In this document: one piece after another, positions 55,514 through 64,000 of the stretch
How positions within the stretch are numbered: the first letter of the stretch is position 1
How the letters are laid out: every line of letters starts with the position of its first letter
Assembly: GCF_001187865.1 (NCBI RefSeq)
Contig: NZ_LGIT01000004.1
Span: 124,001-188,000 of the forward strand
Length of the DNA stretch: 64,000 nt
Direction: 5' to 3'
Source: Klebsiella sp. RIT-PI-d
Lineage (GTDB): Bacteria > Pseudomonadota > Gammaproteobacteria > Enterobacterales > Enterobacteriaceae
Position numbers and translations under genes: made by a program
Notes under the pieces: generated by a model
Told to the model about the DNA's origin: nothing
Seen by the model: only the letters and a program-made list of their open reading frames with translations
The model's database searches: none

Positions 55514-56350
55514 ATGAAGAAAAAAAGAAACAGAGCAAAAAAGGAAAAACCGCAGTCAGATCAGGAAAAAATGAGTACGCTCCTGGACAATAACGTCTCT
55601 CGTGAGCCGATTCTTGCTCCGCGACTGAAAAACTGGCGAGCCGATTTACCGGCAAATACCGAGCAGCAAACCATTCCGGGAAAACTTATCTATGTTAATG
55701 AAATTAATGATATCTGGCTGGAAATTCCGCGCTATGAAAATATTATGTGGGGAGGAGCATGGATAGGGGTTATTTCAACCATCATTCCTTTATTGGTGCT
55801 ACTTTGGATATATATAGACTCACCTTCTTCATATTTTGATTGTGTAACTTTATTGATGCTATTCATATTTTTAGTCTTTTCATTCTCAATGCTAATATTA
55901 AACCTCAGAATGGCTTTATTTGTTCCCCGAGATCAACCCATACGCTTTAACCGCAAGCGGCAAAAGATTTATGTCTTTGAACATCACCGTAAAGCCTGGA
56001 ATCCGTGGGCGAAATGGCCCACCACAATAAAGGTGTTTGACTGGGCAGATGTGCATGGCGAACTCAGCCGGGAGTCCGACCGCTACGATCAGGGGTTCCG
56101 TTTTTACGGTGCCGTCTGCCAGCCCGGCACTCACACCGTGACAGAACGCTTTATTTTTTCTCATGCCACCCTGTATGCAGCTCCACAACTTCATCTGTGG
56201 AGCCACCTCTGCCAGTACATGCAGCATAAGCCGGTGGTGATGGACCCGATTTATCCCGGCCGGCCGCATAACTGGGCACCGCGCAAGGGCATGTTCTGGC
56301 CACCGGCGCTGGATGCAGAATCCAGAACGACTCCGGAAAAGGACCATTAG
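55514..56350 (+). CDS. DUF6708-type membrane protein H, putative immunity protein
   Basis: Fourth and last copy, 278 residues. The hairpin (about 84-133, IGVISTIIPLLVLLWIYIDS...) is distinct, and the C-terminus is extended (TTPEKDH). Small changes in the C-terminal block (GFRFYGAV, APQLHLW) suggest it has drifted longest from the other three. The next gene is about 190 bases away across AT-rich DNA. Confidence 0.78.
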   Translation: MKKKRNRAKKEKPQSDQEKMSTLLDNNVSREPILAPRLKNWRADLPANTEQQTIPGKLIYVNEINDIWLEIPRYENIMWGGAWIGVISTIIPLLVLLWIYIDSPSSYFDCVTLLMLFIFLVFSFSMLILNLRMALFVPRDQPIRFNRKRQKIYVFEHHRKAWNPWAKWPTTIKVFDWADVHGELSRESDRYDQGFRFYGAVCQPGTHTVTERFIFSHATLYAAPQLHLWSHLCQYMQHKPVVMDPIYPGRPHNWAPRKGMFWPPALDAESRTTPEKDH

Positions 56351-56542
56351 TATTCTCTATTAATATGGAAAAAATATCTGTTATTGCCGATATAGAAAAA
56401 ATATATATTTATAAAGAATACATACAAAAATTAAATAATTTACATGCCATTGCATTACTGCAGAAAAGTAAATATTCTTAAGTCTGTTTTTTATCAGACC
56501 CTACTTATTGTATACGCTATTATTTATTCACCTGAGTTATTC
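56351..56542. other. AT-rich gap after the immunity array
   Basis: Strongly A/T-rich sequence with many short A-runs and no effector-tail remnant. It marks the end of the array and the return to core T6SS genes. An in-frame extension of the next gene runs back through part of it, but the extension has no family support. Could hold a promoter for the tssM segment. Confidence 0.5.
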
Positions 56543-57778
56543 ATGCCAGTAAAAATAAAAAAAATCCCCGGTCCTTCACCACGCCCGGCCCCACCAAAAA
56601 AAATTCGCTGGCTGGCTACTTTAGCCTGCATGGTGGCCACAGGAATATTATTGATGCGCCTACCGGGAAAACATGTTGAAAGTGGAATGTTCTGGTGGTT
56701 GGCCATCGGTATTCCGCTGGGAGCATGGAGCATTATCGCTTTTTTTCGTGTGTCGGTATTCGGACTTCGTCATTTACAGGCTGATGCGTACGATACACAG
56801 CGTGAAAAATATATCTTAATGCAAGTTCGCCGGGGTCGCCGGGCACTGCAAATATTGTCTGCCGAGTGTGTGACAGCGCATGCTTTTGATTTGCAATGTG
56901 CCCCAATTGCGGAGGCGTTATTGCGTAATGTTGATGTTTTATCTCCACAGACGACACGCGCCGGTGACGATAGCGTCCGTCACAGCCGCTTACCTCCAGG
57001 AGGAGGAAATACAGTTGAAGCAGAAATTACCGCTGCTTTTACCTTTTTATTACAAAAACTTGCCGTAACGTTTTCTTTGCTGCCCGTGGACAACTCTGTT
57101 GAGGTTTTACTTGAGTCATCCTCATCATTTCCCAGGTCGAGAATTAGCGCCCTGTGGTTACAGGCATGGCAGAAAAGCGGCATCGCTCAGCCTGCCATTC
57201 CTTTAACTGGACACGGGCTTAGGATGATTGATGACTGGCTTGATCATCGTATCAATGAAAAAAGCCTGTTGCTGGTCGTTGCGCTGCAAATAGCCCCTGA
57301 AGCGCCAGACATGACCGCCGAAGTGATAGTAAGCCTGTTACTGGGTAATCGATTGACTCAGAAAACGCTGACACCGCAAGCCTTCTTACATCGTCCGGAA
57401 GCCTCCGCATCAAATGCCAGTGCACTACAGGAAGGCGTGTTGCAGGCGGCAGACTGGGTTCCGCTGTCTTCTGCAAATGAAGTGGCACACCTCTGGCTAT
57501 CCGGCCTTGCGCAAGCTAGTGATGCCAGGTCAGGGATAATTTCTCTACTGGGTCGTCCTCCTTTGGCATCTATTACCCAGGATGTGGGCATGCATGATTT
57601 CAATACTTATCTGGGCCATCCTGGCTGCACTGCCCCCTGGCTGGCAATCGCCGCTGCAGCACAAGCTATCTGTAGTACCCCGGGATCTCACATGATTATC
57701 AGCGGTGAACAAGATAGCGAGATTGTCTGGAGTACGGCGGTATCCCCTTCTGCTTCTCGTAAGGAGATTAATTCGTGA
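56543..57778 (+). CDS. Uncharacterised T6SS-associated membrane protein
   Basis: A 411-residue protein directly before tssM, overlapping its GTG start by four bases, so almost certainly part of the machine or its assembly. Residues 20-38 and 52-72 are membrane helices; the rest is soluble. From about 140 it contains VEAEITAAFTFLLQKL, LLLVVALQI and near the end YLGHPGCTAPWLAIAAAAQA followed by SGEQDSEIVWSTAV, which faintly recalls the C-terminal half of ketoacyl-synthase/thiolase folds without the catalytic residues. I do not recognise the family. The start MPVKIKKI is preferred over an ATG 33 codons upstream in AT-rich DNA. Confidence 0.7.
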   Translation: MPVKIKKIPGPSPRPAPPKKIRWLATLACMVATGILLMRLPGKHVESGMFWWLAIGIPLGAWSIIAFFRVSVFGLRHLQADAYDTQREKYILMQVRRGRRALQILSAECVTAHAFDLQCAPIAEALLRNVDVLSPQTTRAGDDSVRHSRLPPGGGNTVEAEITAAFTFLLQKLAVTFSLLPVDNSVEVLLESSSSFPRSRISALWLQAWQKSGIAQPAIPLTGHGLRMIDDWLDHRINEKSLLLVVALQIAPEAPDMTAEVIVSLLLGNRLTQKTLTPQAFLHRPEASASNASALQEGVLQAADWVPLSSANEVAHLWLSGLAQASDARSGIISLLGRPPLASITQDVGMHDFNTYLGHPGCTAPWLAIAAAAQAICSTPGSHMIISGEQDSEIVWSTAVSPSASRKEINS

Positions 57779-60700
57779 AGCGTATTGTTGTGCTGATGAA
57801 AAAGTCAGGACTCTGGTTCTGGAGTGTGAGCATTATTATTTTGCTGGTCTGTGCAGTAATGTGCTGGCAGATCTGGCAGCACCCAGAGCATATCGGATTA
57901 TTGCCGGGTAGTCTGAAACATAAAAGCTGGCTTATTAGTTTGTGCGCCGGTACAGGCATAATGACTGCGTGTCTCTTGCTTATGTTTTTTAGTACCCGCG
58001 CATCAGGTAAAAATCATTTTACTCATGATGTAAAGCAGGCATTGGGTGACGATGCCTTCGCGCCAGTCAAATTGACCAGAACAGAAACCCTATGGCAGGC
58101 CGAATTGCTGGCTATCAAAACCCATTTACGTCGCCGCTACGCCTTTTTCTGGCGATGTAACGTTCGTCTGTTATTAGTCACCGGCGACGATACCGCCATC
58201 GCTCAGCTGGTGCCCGGCCTGAAGGAAAAGCAGTGGCTGGAGGGTAATCGTACCGTTCTGATTTATGGCGGCAGCCTGACGGCACAGCCGGATAGCGAAA
58301 AATACGCTGCGCTGCGTAAACTGCGCCGGAGCCGTCCGCTGGATGGCATTGTGCGGGTGATTGGCGAAAATCAGCACCTCACGCCGCAGATAACCGATCA
58401 CGACCTGCGCGGGCTGGAGAAAATCGGTGAGCAGCTACGCTACCAGCCGCCAGTCTGGTTATGGCAACTCTGCGACAGCGCATGGTCGCAGTCCGGGAGG
58501 CTCACCCAGTCGGTGGGCATCACGCTGCCAGCCAGAGCGGTACCGGAAGATATTGTCTCTCAGCTGTCGGCACTACTTCCGCAGCTGCGGGCGCAGGGGC
58601 TGGCTCAGGTTGCCGAAAACCGGGCATATGATTTTCTGCTTCGTCTGGGACAGCAGCTGCTTCAGGGCGGGTGCGAGCGCTGGAAAACCCGGCTTTCACC
58701 CTGGTTATACGGTGCCCGGCAGCGTGTTCCACTGCGGGGGTTGATGTTCAGCCTGGCGGATCCCCCTTCCGGTCATCAGGATGGCGCAGAAAACCACGTA
58801 CACGCGCTGACGTTCCCGCCTGCCTGGCAGGGCATTCTTGATGACTGTACCCGCGTGCGCGGCCGCCGGGTCGGCATGGCGTGGGCGCAGATGCTGGCCT
58901 GGTCGTTAATGGCAGTCACCGGGCTCTGGGCCGCAGGATTGCTGCTCTCCTTTGGCCTTAATTATCAGCAGATGTCGTCGGTGGCAAAAAAAGCCCGTGC
59001 GCTGGTGGAACATCCTGCCGTTTCTGATGCTCAGCTGACCGCCCTGCATGAATTACGCAACGATGCAGGCCGTCTGCAGTACCGTTATCAGCACGGTGCC
59101 CCGTGGTATCAGCGCTTCGGGCTGGACCATAATCAGGCGCTTCTGCGCGCCATGCTGCCGTGGTACGGGGTCGCCAGCAATCGTCTTATCCGCGATCCTG
59201 CCAGCGCCGCGTTGCGTCAAAAACTCAACAGGCTGGTGGACTCCGCGCCGGACAGCGAGCGCCGCGCGGCGCTTGCCGGGCCAGGTTACGACCAGTTAAA
59301 AGCCTGGCTGATGATGTCCCGCCCGGACAGGGCAGACGGCGCGTTTTATGCCCGGACGATGAAAACGGTTCAGCCCACGCTCAGGGGCGTTTCTCCCGGG
59401 CTGTGGCAGAGTCTGGCACCCGATTTATGGGCGTTTTATATCCATGCGCTTCCCCATAATCCACAGTGGAAAATCATCCCGGACAGCACCCTGGTCGCCC
59501 GGAGCAGACAAGTTTTACTCCGGCAAATCGGTCAGCGTAACGCCGAAAGTACGCTGTACCAGGAGATGCTCAACGCGGTACGCCGCAACGTTGCCGATGT
59601 CACGCTTGACGATATGACGGCCGGAACCGATGCGCGCCGGCTGTTCACCACCGACGAGGTTGTTCCCGGCATGTTTACCCGTCAGGCGTGGGAAGGCGGC
59701 ATTCAGCAGGCTATTGACACCGCGGCACATTCCCGCCGGGATGAAATTGACTGGGTACTGAGCGACAGCCGAAACGCAGTTTCCTCAGACCTGTCGCCGG
59801 AAGCCCTGAAAGCGCGTCTGACACAACGTTACTTCACCGACTTTGCCGGCAGCTGGCTGAACTTTCTCAACAGCCTGCGGCTTACCCCGGCAAACACCAT
59901 TGCTGACGTGACCGACCAGCTGACGCTGATGAGTGATGTCCGGCAGTCACCGCTGATTGCCCTGATGAACACCCTGGCCTGGCAGGGCCAGACGGGGCAG
60001 CAGAGCGAAGGCCTTTCGGATTCTATTATCAAATCGGCAAAAGATTTGATTGGCCGTGATGACAAACCGGTTATCGACCAGCGTGCCGCCGGTCCACAGG
60101 GGCCACTCGATGACACCTTTGGCCCGCTGCTTCAGCTTCTGGGGAAAAACCGCGCGGGTAACGTGATGTCTGCGGATGACACCCTCAGCCTGCAGACCTA
60201 TCTGACCCGCATCACCCGGGTGCGTCTGCGTCTGCAGCAGGTGGCAGGCGCCTCTGACCCGCAGGAGATGATGCAGACCCTGGCGCAGACGGTGTTTCAG
60301 GGAAAAAGCGTGGACCTGACCGACACCCGGCAGTACGGCAGCCTGATGGCGGCGAGCCTCGGAGAAGAGTGGAGCGGCTTTGGCAACACGCTGTTCGTAC
60401 AACCGCTGACCCGGGCCTGGGAAACGGTTCTGCAGCCATCAGCCGCCAGCCTTAACGACCGCTGGCGCCGCTCGCTGACCGCGAACTGGCACACCGCCTT
60501 TGACGGGCGCTATCCGTTTGCAGACAGCAAAAGCGATGCCTCCCTGCCGATGCTGGCCGAGTTTATTCGCAGGGACAGCGGTCGCATAGACCGCTTTCTG
60601 GCCACGGAACTGAGCGGCGTTCTGCATAAAGAGGGCAGCCAGTGGGTGCCCGACAGCGCTCACAGTCAGGGGCTGGCGTTCAGTCCGGCGTTCCTGAGGG

Positions 60701-61215
60701 CGGTGAACCAGCTGAGCCAGCTGTCAGATATTCTGTTTACCGACGGTAGCCAGGGCATCCGCTTTGAGCTGCAGGCCCGCCCTTCTCCTGAGGTGGTGGA
60801 AACCCGGTTGACCATCGACGGCCAGCACCTGCACTACTTCAACCAGATGGCCGACTGGCAGAGCTTCCGCTGGCCGGGTGAGACGTTTAAACCGGGCACC
60901 CTGCTGACCTGGACCTCCACCCGTGCCGGGGCGCGCCTCTTTGGTGATTATACCGGTACGTGGGGCCTTATTCGCTGGCTTGAGCAGGGTCAGCGCCGGC
61001 AGCTTGACCGCAGTCAGTGGATGATGAGCTTTACGGCGCCGGATGAGCGGACGCTGCAGTGGGTGCTGCGTTCACAGCTCGGGAAAGGGCCGCTGGCGCT
61101 GCTGGACTTACGCGGGTTTAAACTCCCGGATCGCATCTTCAACGTTGACGCGACGGCCGCCGCGCAGGCGTTCGATACAAATAGCGACATAACAGACATG
61201 GACGGAGCTGAATAA
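57775..61215 (+). CDS. tssM: TssM (IcmF), T6SS membrane complex
   Basis: Inner-membrane scaffold linking TssL to TssJ; 1146 residues, GTG start behind AAGGAG. Membrane helices at about 13-32, 52-72 and 372-394, a cytoplasmic domain between helices 2 and 3, and a large periplasmic part ending near GTWGLIRWLEQGQ (ImcF/DUF1215-type C-terminus). Where many TssM proteins have a Walker A loop (after the strand RLLLVTG near 131-137) this one reads DDTAIAQL, with no GK[ST], so nucleotide binding by the usual loop is unlikely. The stop overlaps the tssA start by one base. Confidence 0.95.
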   Translation: MKRIVVLMKKSGLWFWSVSIIILLVCAVMCWQIWQHPEHIGLLPGSLKHKSWLISLCAGTGIMTACLLLMFFSTRASGKNHFTHDVKQALGDDAFAPVKLTRTETLWQAELLAIKTHLRRRYAFFWRCNVRLLLVTGDDTAIAQLVPGLKEKQWLEGNRTVLIYGGSLTAQPDSEKYAALRKLRRSRPLDGIVRVIGENQHLTPQITDHDLRGLEKIGEQLRYQPPVWLWQLCDSAWSQSGRLTQSVGITLPARAVPEDIVSQLSALLPQLRAQGLAQVAENRAYDFLLRLGQQLLQGGCERWKTRLSPWLYGARQRVPLRGLMFSLADPPSGHQDGAENHVHALTFPPAWQGILDDCTRVRGRRVGMAWAQMLAWSLMAVTGLWAAGLLLSFGLNYQQMSSVAKKARALVEHPAVSDAQLTALHELRNDAGRLQYRYQHGAPWYQRFGLDHNQALLRAMLPWYGVASNRLIRDPASAALRQKLNRLVDSAPDSERRAALAGPGYDQLKAWLMMSRPDRADGAFYARTMKTVQPTLRGVSPGLWQSLAPDLWAFYIHALPHNPQWKIIPDSTLVARSRQVLLRQIGQRNAESTLYQEMLNAVRRNVADVTLDDMTAGTDARRLFTTDEVVPGMFTRQAWEGGIQQAIDTAAHSRRDEIDWVLSDSRNAVSSDLSPEALKARLTQRYFTDFAGSWLNFLNSLRLTPANTIADVTDQLTLMSDVRQSPLIALMNTLAWQGQTGQQSEGLSDSIIKSAKDLIGRDDKPVIDQRAAGPQGPLDDTFGPLLQLLGKNRAGNVMSADDTLSLQTYLTRITRVRLRLQQVAGASDPQEMMQTLAQTVFQGKSVDLTDTRQYGSLMAASLGEEWSGFGNTLFVQPLTRAWETVLQPSAASLNDRWRRSLTANWHTAFDGRYPFADSKSDASLPMLAEFIRRDSGRIDRFLATELSGVLHKEGSQWVPDSAHSQGLAFSPAFLRAVNQLSQLSDILFTDGSQGIRFELQARPSPEVVETRLTIDGQHLHYFNQMADWQSFRWPGETFKPGTLLTWTSTRAGARLFGDYTGTWGLIRWLEQGQRRQLDRSQWMMSFTAPDERTLQWVLRSQLGKGPLALLDLRGFKLPDRIFNVDATAAAQAFDTNSDITDMDGAE

Positions 61216-62810
61216 TGGCAACGCTACAAAATTTACTTCACGCCTGTGCGGTTGATGAAAAGTCGCTGCTGCAACAGACCCACACGTACCGTGAGATCCC
61301 GGGGCGCTGGCTTGCACCTCTCAGTGATGACTCACCGGTGGGAATAGATCCCATTTATGACGATGATTTCCAGCGTATCCGCGATGAAGTCAATAAACTG
61401 ACCGGCGTTGATACCGCGCTGATTTGCACCCTGAGCGAGAAATTACTGACGACGGTCAGTAAAGATCTGCGGGTGATAACGTTTTATACCTGGGCACGTC
61501 TGCATCAGGATGGAGAAACCGGGCTGGCAGAAGGGCTGGAACTGCTGGCCGACATGCTACAACGCTTCGGGGCGCAGTTGCACCCTCAACGCGATCGTAG
61601 CCGCAAATCTGCTCTCGAATGGCTCGGCAGCCGGCGGGTTATCGACAGTCTTTCGCTGTATCCTGAGGTCAATATTGCCGTCATGCAACGAATTGCTGCG
61701 GCACTCCTGCTTGCAGAGAAGGCAACAGGCGAGCCGGGTAACGTATCACGCCCGCAGTTTTCAACGCTGTATCAGGCGCTGGAGAATCGGCTGATACAGA
61801 ACGGTGGACCTGACAGCCTGGTCCCGCAAACCAGCCGGGAAGAGACGGCGGAAAACGCGCTGTCAACGTCTACTGTGCCTGCGCTAACCACCATCACCTC
61901 CGGACGCGATTTGCTCGATCAGGCCAGGGTGCTGGCAAATTATCTGCGCGATCAGCCTGGCGGCTGGCTGGCGGCACATCATCTGATGAAAAGCATCCGC
62001 TGGGATACGTTAACCGTTCTGCCCCCGCTGGATGCCAGCGGTCAAACCCGACTTGCCCCGCCCAAACCGGATCACCGCGCTCATCTCAAACGTTTATATC
62101 TCCAGCAAAGCTGGTCAGAACTGCTGGAGCACGCTGACACGCTGCTCCAGCAGGGCGTAAACCATCTATGGCTGGATGTGCAATGGTACATATGGCAGGC
62201 GCTGAGCAGACTCGATAACGACACTGTGCGTGCAGATATCATTTGCCGTGACCTCAAAGGCCTGTTGAACCGTTTACCTGGTCTTGAATCGCTGGCGTTT
62301 AATGACGGCACACCGTTTGCCGATGAGGCGACGCTGAACTGGATTAGTGAAAAAGTCCATGACGATAGTAGCGTCTGGAATGAAGAGCCTGTCAGTACCG
62401 TCGTGTCAACAGGGGACGATATTCTTGCGCTGGAAGCGGAGGTTCTGACCCAGGCGGACAGTGAAGGTATTGAGGCGGCATTCAGCTGGCTACAACAGCG
62501 CCCTGGATTTACCTCATCCCGAAACCAGTGGCTGATGCGCCTGTTAATGGCGCGAGTCGCCGAGCAATACGGTAAAAACGAAATGGCATTACATCTGCTG
62601 AGTGAACTTGATCATCGGGCACGCTCGCTCACGTTACCGCAATGGATGCCGGAACTGATGTTTGAGGTCAACGCGCGTCGGCTGAAATTGCTGCGCGCCA
62701 GGGTGGGCCGTAACGAAATAGATAAAACCCGTCTGCAACCTGAAATGGATAACCTGCTTTCGGCACTTATCACACTCGATCCTGCCCGCGCAGCCGTGCT
62801 GTGCAACTGA
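61215..62810 (+). CDS. tssA: TssA, T6SS sheath/baseplate assembly protein
   Basis: A 531-residue TssA of the ImpA_N class. The N-terminal domain has PLSDDSPVGIDPIYDDDFQRIRDEV near residue 35 and KDLRVITFYTWARLHQ near 87, both hallmarks of ImpA_N; the C-terminal half resembles the VasJ-type extension. It recruits the baseplate and primes tube and sheath polymerisation. Coupled to tssM by a TAATG overlap. Confidence 0.93.
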   Translation: MATLQNLLHACAVDEKSLLQQTHTYREIPGRWLAPLSDDSPVGIDPIYDDDFQRIRDEVNKLTGVDTALICTLSEKLLTTVSKDLRVITFYTWARLHQDGETGLAEGLELLADMLQRFGAQLHPQRDRSRKSALEWLGSRRVIDSLSLYPEVNIAVMQRIAAALLLAEKATGEPGNVSRPQFSTLYQALENRLIQNGGPDSLVPQTSREETAENALSTSTVPALTTITSGRDLLDQARVLANYLRDQPGGWLAAHHLMKSIRWDTLTVLPPLDASGQTRLAPPKPDHRAHLKRLYLQQSWSELLEHADTLLQQGVNHLWLDVQWYIWQALSRLDNDTVRADIICRDLKGLLNRLPGLESLAFNDGTPFADEATLNWISEKVHDDSSVWNEEPVSTVVSTGDDILALEAEVLTQADSEGIEAAFSWLQQRPGFTSSRNQWLMRLLMARVAEQYGKNEMALHLLSELDHRARSLTLPQWMPELMFEVNARRLKLLRARVGRNEIDKTRLQPEMDNLLSALITLDPARAAVLCN

Positions 62811-62837
62811 TTTGTCTGACGATAAGGGAACGTGAAA

Positions 62838-63116
62838 ATGACAAAAGGCTTCTATCTGGTACTGGGCGATATGACCACATGCGGTGGAAGAATTCTTGAA
62901 GCCGATCCGACCAGTACGCTTCTGGGCATTCCCATGGCACGTGAAGGTGATGCCGTTACCTGCGGTAAATTTGCCGGAAAGTTTGTGATTGTGGGGCATA
63001 TACCGCTTAACACGCTGAACGGCCGCAAATATGCAGGAACGCTAAATAGTATTAGCAGCTGTCCCTGCGGGGCCAGACTCGTCGCGTCCCGGCAACAGCG
63101 CACCTACGGTGTCTGA
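62838..63116 (+). CDS. PAAR-domain spike tip protein
   Basis: A 92-residue PAAR protein that caps the VgrG trimer. GDMTTCGGRILEAD near residue 10 and PMAREGDAVTCGKF near 33 are PAAR motifs; metal-binding residues include Cys near 15 and 43 and His near 54. No effector domain is fused. AGGG nine bases upstream selects the ATG over an in-frame GTG two codons earlier. Confidence 0.92.
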   Translation: MTKGFYLVLGDMTTCGGRILEADPTSTLLGIPMAREGDAVTCGKFAGKFVIVGHIPLNTLNGRKYAGTLNSISSCPCGARLVASRQQRTYGV

Positions 63117-63214
63117 TCTGCCCATCTTTTACCAGGCACTAACGTGCCGGGTCTCGATAAAAACAAGGTGTACGCGCTGGTAGCGTACTGCCAATAACAT
63201 TTCTCAGGTTTTAT

Positions 63215-64000
63215 ATGGACGATTTAACCCTGCGTTATTACGACGCTGAAATGCGCTACCTGCTTGAAGCAGGAGAAGAATTTGCCCAGGCTCATCCGGA
63301 CAGGGCGGCGATGCTTAATCTCGATAAAGCAGGCGCCAGAGATCCTTACGTCGAACGCCTGCTTGAAGGCTTTGCGTTCCTGATGGGGCGTCTGCGTGAA
63401 AAACTTGACGATGACCTGCCGGAGTTAACCGAAGGTATGGTTAGTCTGCTATGGCCGCACTATCTGCGTACTATCCCATCGATGTCGATCGTGGAGTTCT
63501 CTCCGGACTGGCGCGAAATGAAAGAGCAGATGTGCATCACTAAGGGGTTTGAAGTGAATTCCCGCCCTATCGGCGAGAAGAATACCCGCTGTCGATATAC
63601 GACGACTCAGCCCATTAATCTCCAGCCGCTGTCGTTGCAAACCGCAATACTCACCACCGATCCACAAGGTCGTTCCGTCGTACAGATGCGTTTTGATTGC
63701 AGTCAACTGGCCGACTGGAGCCGGATTGACCTCAGTCATATTCCGTTCTATCTCAACGCCGATGCCCCGCTGGCCTGTGCCATGCATGAAGCATTCACCA
63801 TGAAGGTCGCGCACACGTTTCTGCGCCTGCCGGGCGATATGGACAGGCGTTCATTCGACGGATATTTTACCGCCCTCGGTTTTGGCGACAATGATAGCTT
63901 GTGGCCAAAAGGAAGCAGCAGCTTCAGCGGTTATCAGCTGTTGCTGGAGTATTTTACGTTCCGTGAAAAGTTTATGTTCACCGGCTTGCGGGGTCTGGAA
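63215..64000 (+). CDS. tssF: TssF (VasA), T6SS baseplate protein, N-terminal part
   Basis: Open from its ATG to the window edge (262 codons, no stop), so the frame is incomplete. The start MDDLTLRYYDAEMRYLLEAG is the TssF N-terminus, followed by DPYVERLLEGFAFLMGRLR near residue 43, LPELTEGMVSLLWPHYLRTIPS near 67 and SGYQLLLEYFTFREKFMF near 237, all typical. It forms the baseplate wedge with TssG, which is expected to follow outside the window. Confidence 0.95.
   Translation, partial: MDDLTLRYYDAEMRYLLEAGEEFAQAHPDRAAMLNLDKAGARDPYVERLLEGFAFLMGRLREKLDDDLPELTEGMVSLLWPHYLRTIPSMSIVEFSPDWREMKEQMCITKGFEVNSRPIGEKNTRCRYTTTQPINLQPLSLQTAILTTDPQGRSVVQMRFDCSQLADWSRIDLSHIPFYLNADAPLACAMHEAFTMKVAHTFLRLPGDMDRRSFDGYFTALGFGDNDSLWPKGSSSFSGYQLLLEYFTFREKFMFTGLRGLE

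Noticed and set aside
45915..56350. Regularly spaced repeats that could suggest a CRISPR-like or transposon array
   Set aside because: The repeats are 0.8-1 kb protein-coding units with ribosome sites. No short direct repeats with unique spacers, inverted ends or transposase are present.
56444..56542. Extended N-terminus (33 codons) of the protein before tssM
   Set aside because: The extension is encoded in AT-rich spacer DNA, adds a hydrophobic stretch not needed for topology, and the internal ATG fits the start of compositionally normal coding sequence.

Overview
The window is chromosomal DNA from a member of the Enterobacteriaceae. The left 29 kb follows the E. coli K-12 order liv - rpoH - ftsXEY - rsmD - yhhL/N - zntA - tusA - yhhQ - dcrB - yhhS - yhhT - nik, with proteins of near-identical length. 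Departures from E. coli (a TacA/TacT toxin-antitoxin pair, a PuuE-like aminotransferase, padC with a LysR regulator, no yhhM, no acpT) and a type VI secretion locus after nik point to the Enterobacter/Lelliottia/Citrobacter neighbourhood. I cannot fix the genus by reading alone.

Layout. 1-6.4 kb: branched-chain amino acid ABC transporter (livG start, livM, livH, livK, livJ), with panM and a GNAT toxin-antitoxin pair between livK and livJ. 6.6-12.4 kb, all minus strand: PuuE/GabT-like aminotransferase, rpoH, then ftsX-ftsE-ftsY. 12.6-20.8 kb: rsmD, yhhL, yhhN, zntA behind a perfect ZntR-type promoter, tusA, yhhQ behind a preQ1-I-like riboswitch, dcrB, yhhS, yhhT. 20.8-22.4 kb: a REP pair, padC and a divergent LysR regulator. 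22.4-27.8 kb: nikABCDER with a NikR box. 27.9-29.8 kb: a short-chain dehydrogenase and a YeaR - double YoaG - YeaR operon. 29.8-30.5 kb: an AT-rich gap.

30.5 kb to the right edge is a type VI secretion (T6SS) locus on the plus strand: tssB, tssC, tssK, tssL, an OmpA-type membrane protein, hcp, clpV, vgrG, an adaptor-like gene, an effector/immunity island (42.9-56.4 kb), an uncharacterised membrane protein, tssM, tssA, a PAAR gene and the start of tssF. tssG, tssE and tssJ are not in view and probably lie to the right.

The most interesting part is the island. Two VasX-like (BTH_I2691-type) putative membrane-permeabilising effectors with almost identical N-termini but diverged bodies are each followed by four tandem DUF6708-type membrane proteins, the likely immunity proteins. 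Within each set of four the N- and C-terminal parts are nearly identical, while the central two-helix membrane hairpin is almost completely different. The spacers in the first array are degraded copies of the effector's own 3' end, and a fossil of the adaptor gene's 3' end precedes the second effector. Together these suggest repeated duplication of effector-plus-immunity units, loss of the older effectors, and retention of an immunity repertoire that varies only in its membrane segment.
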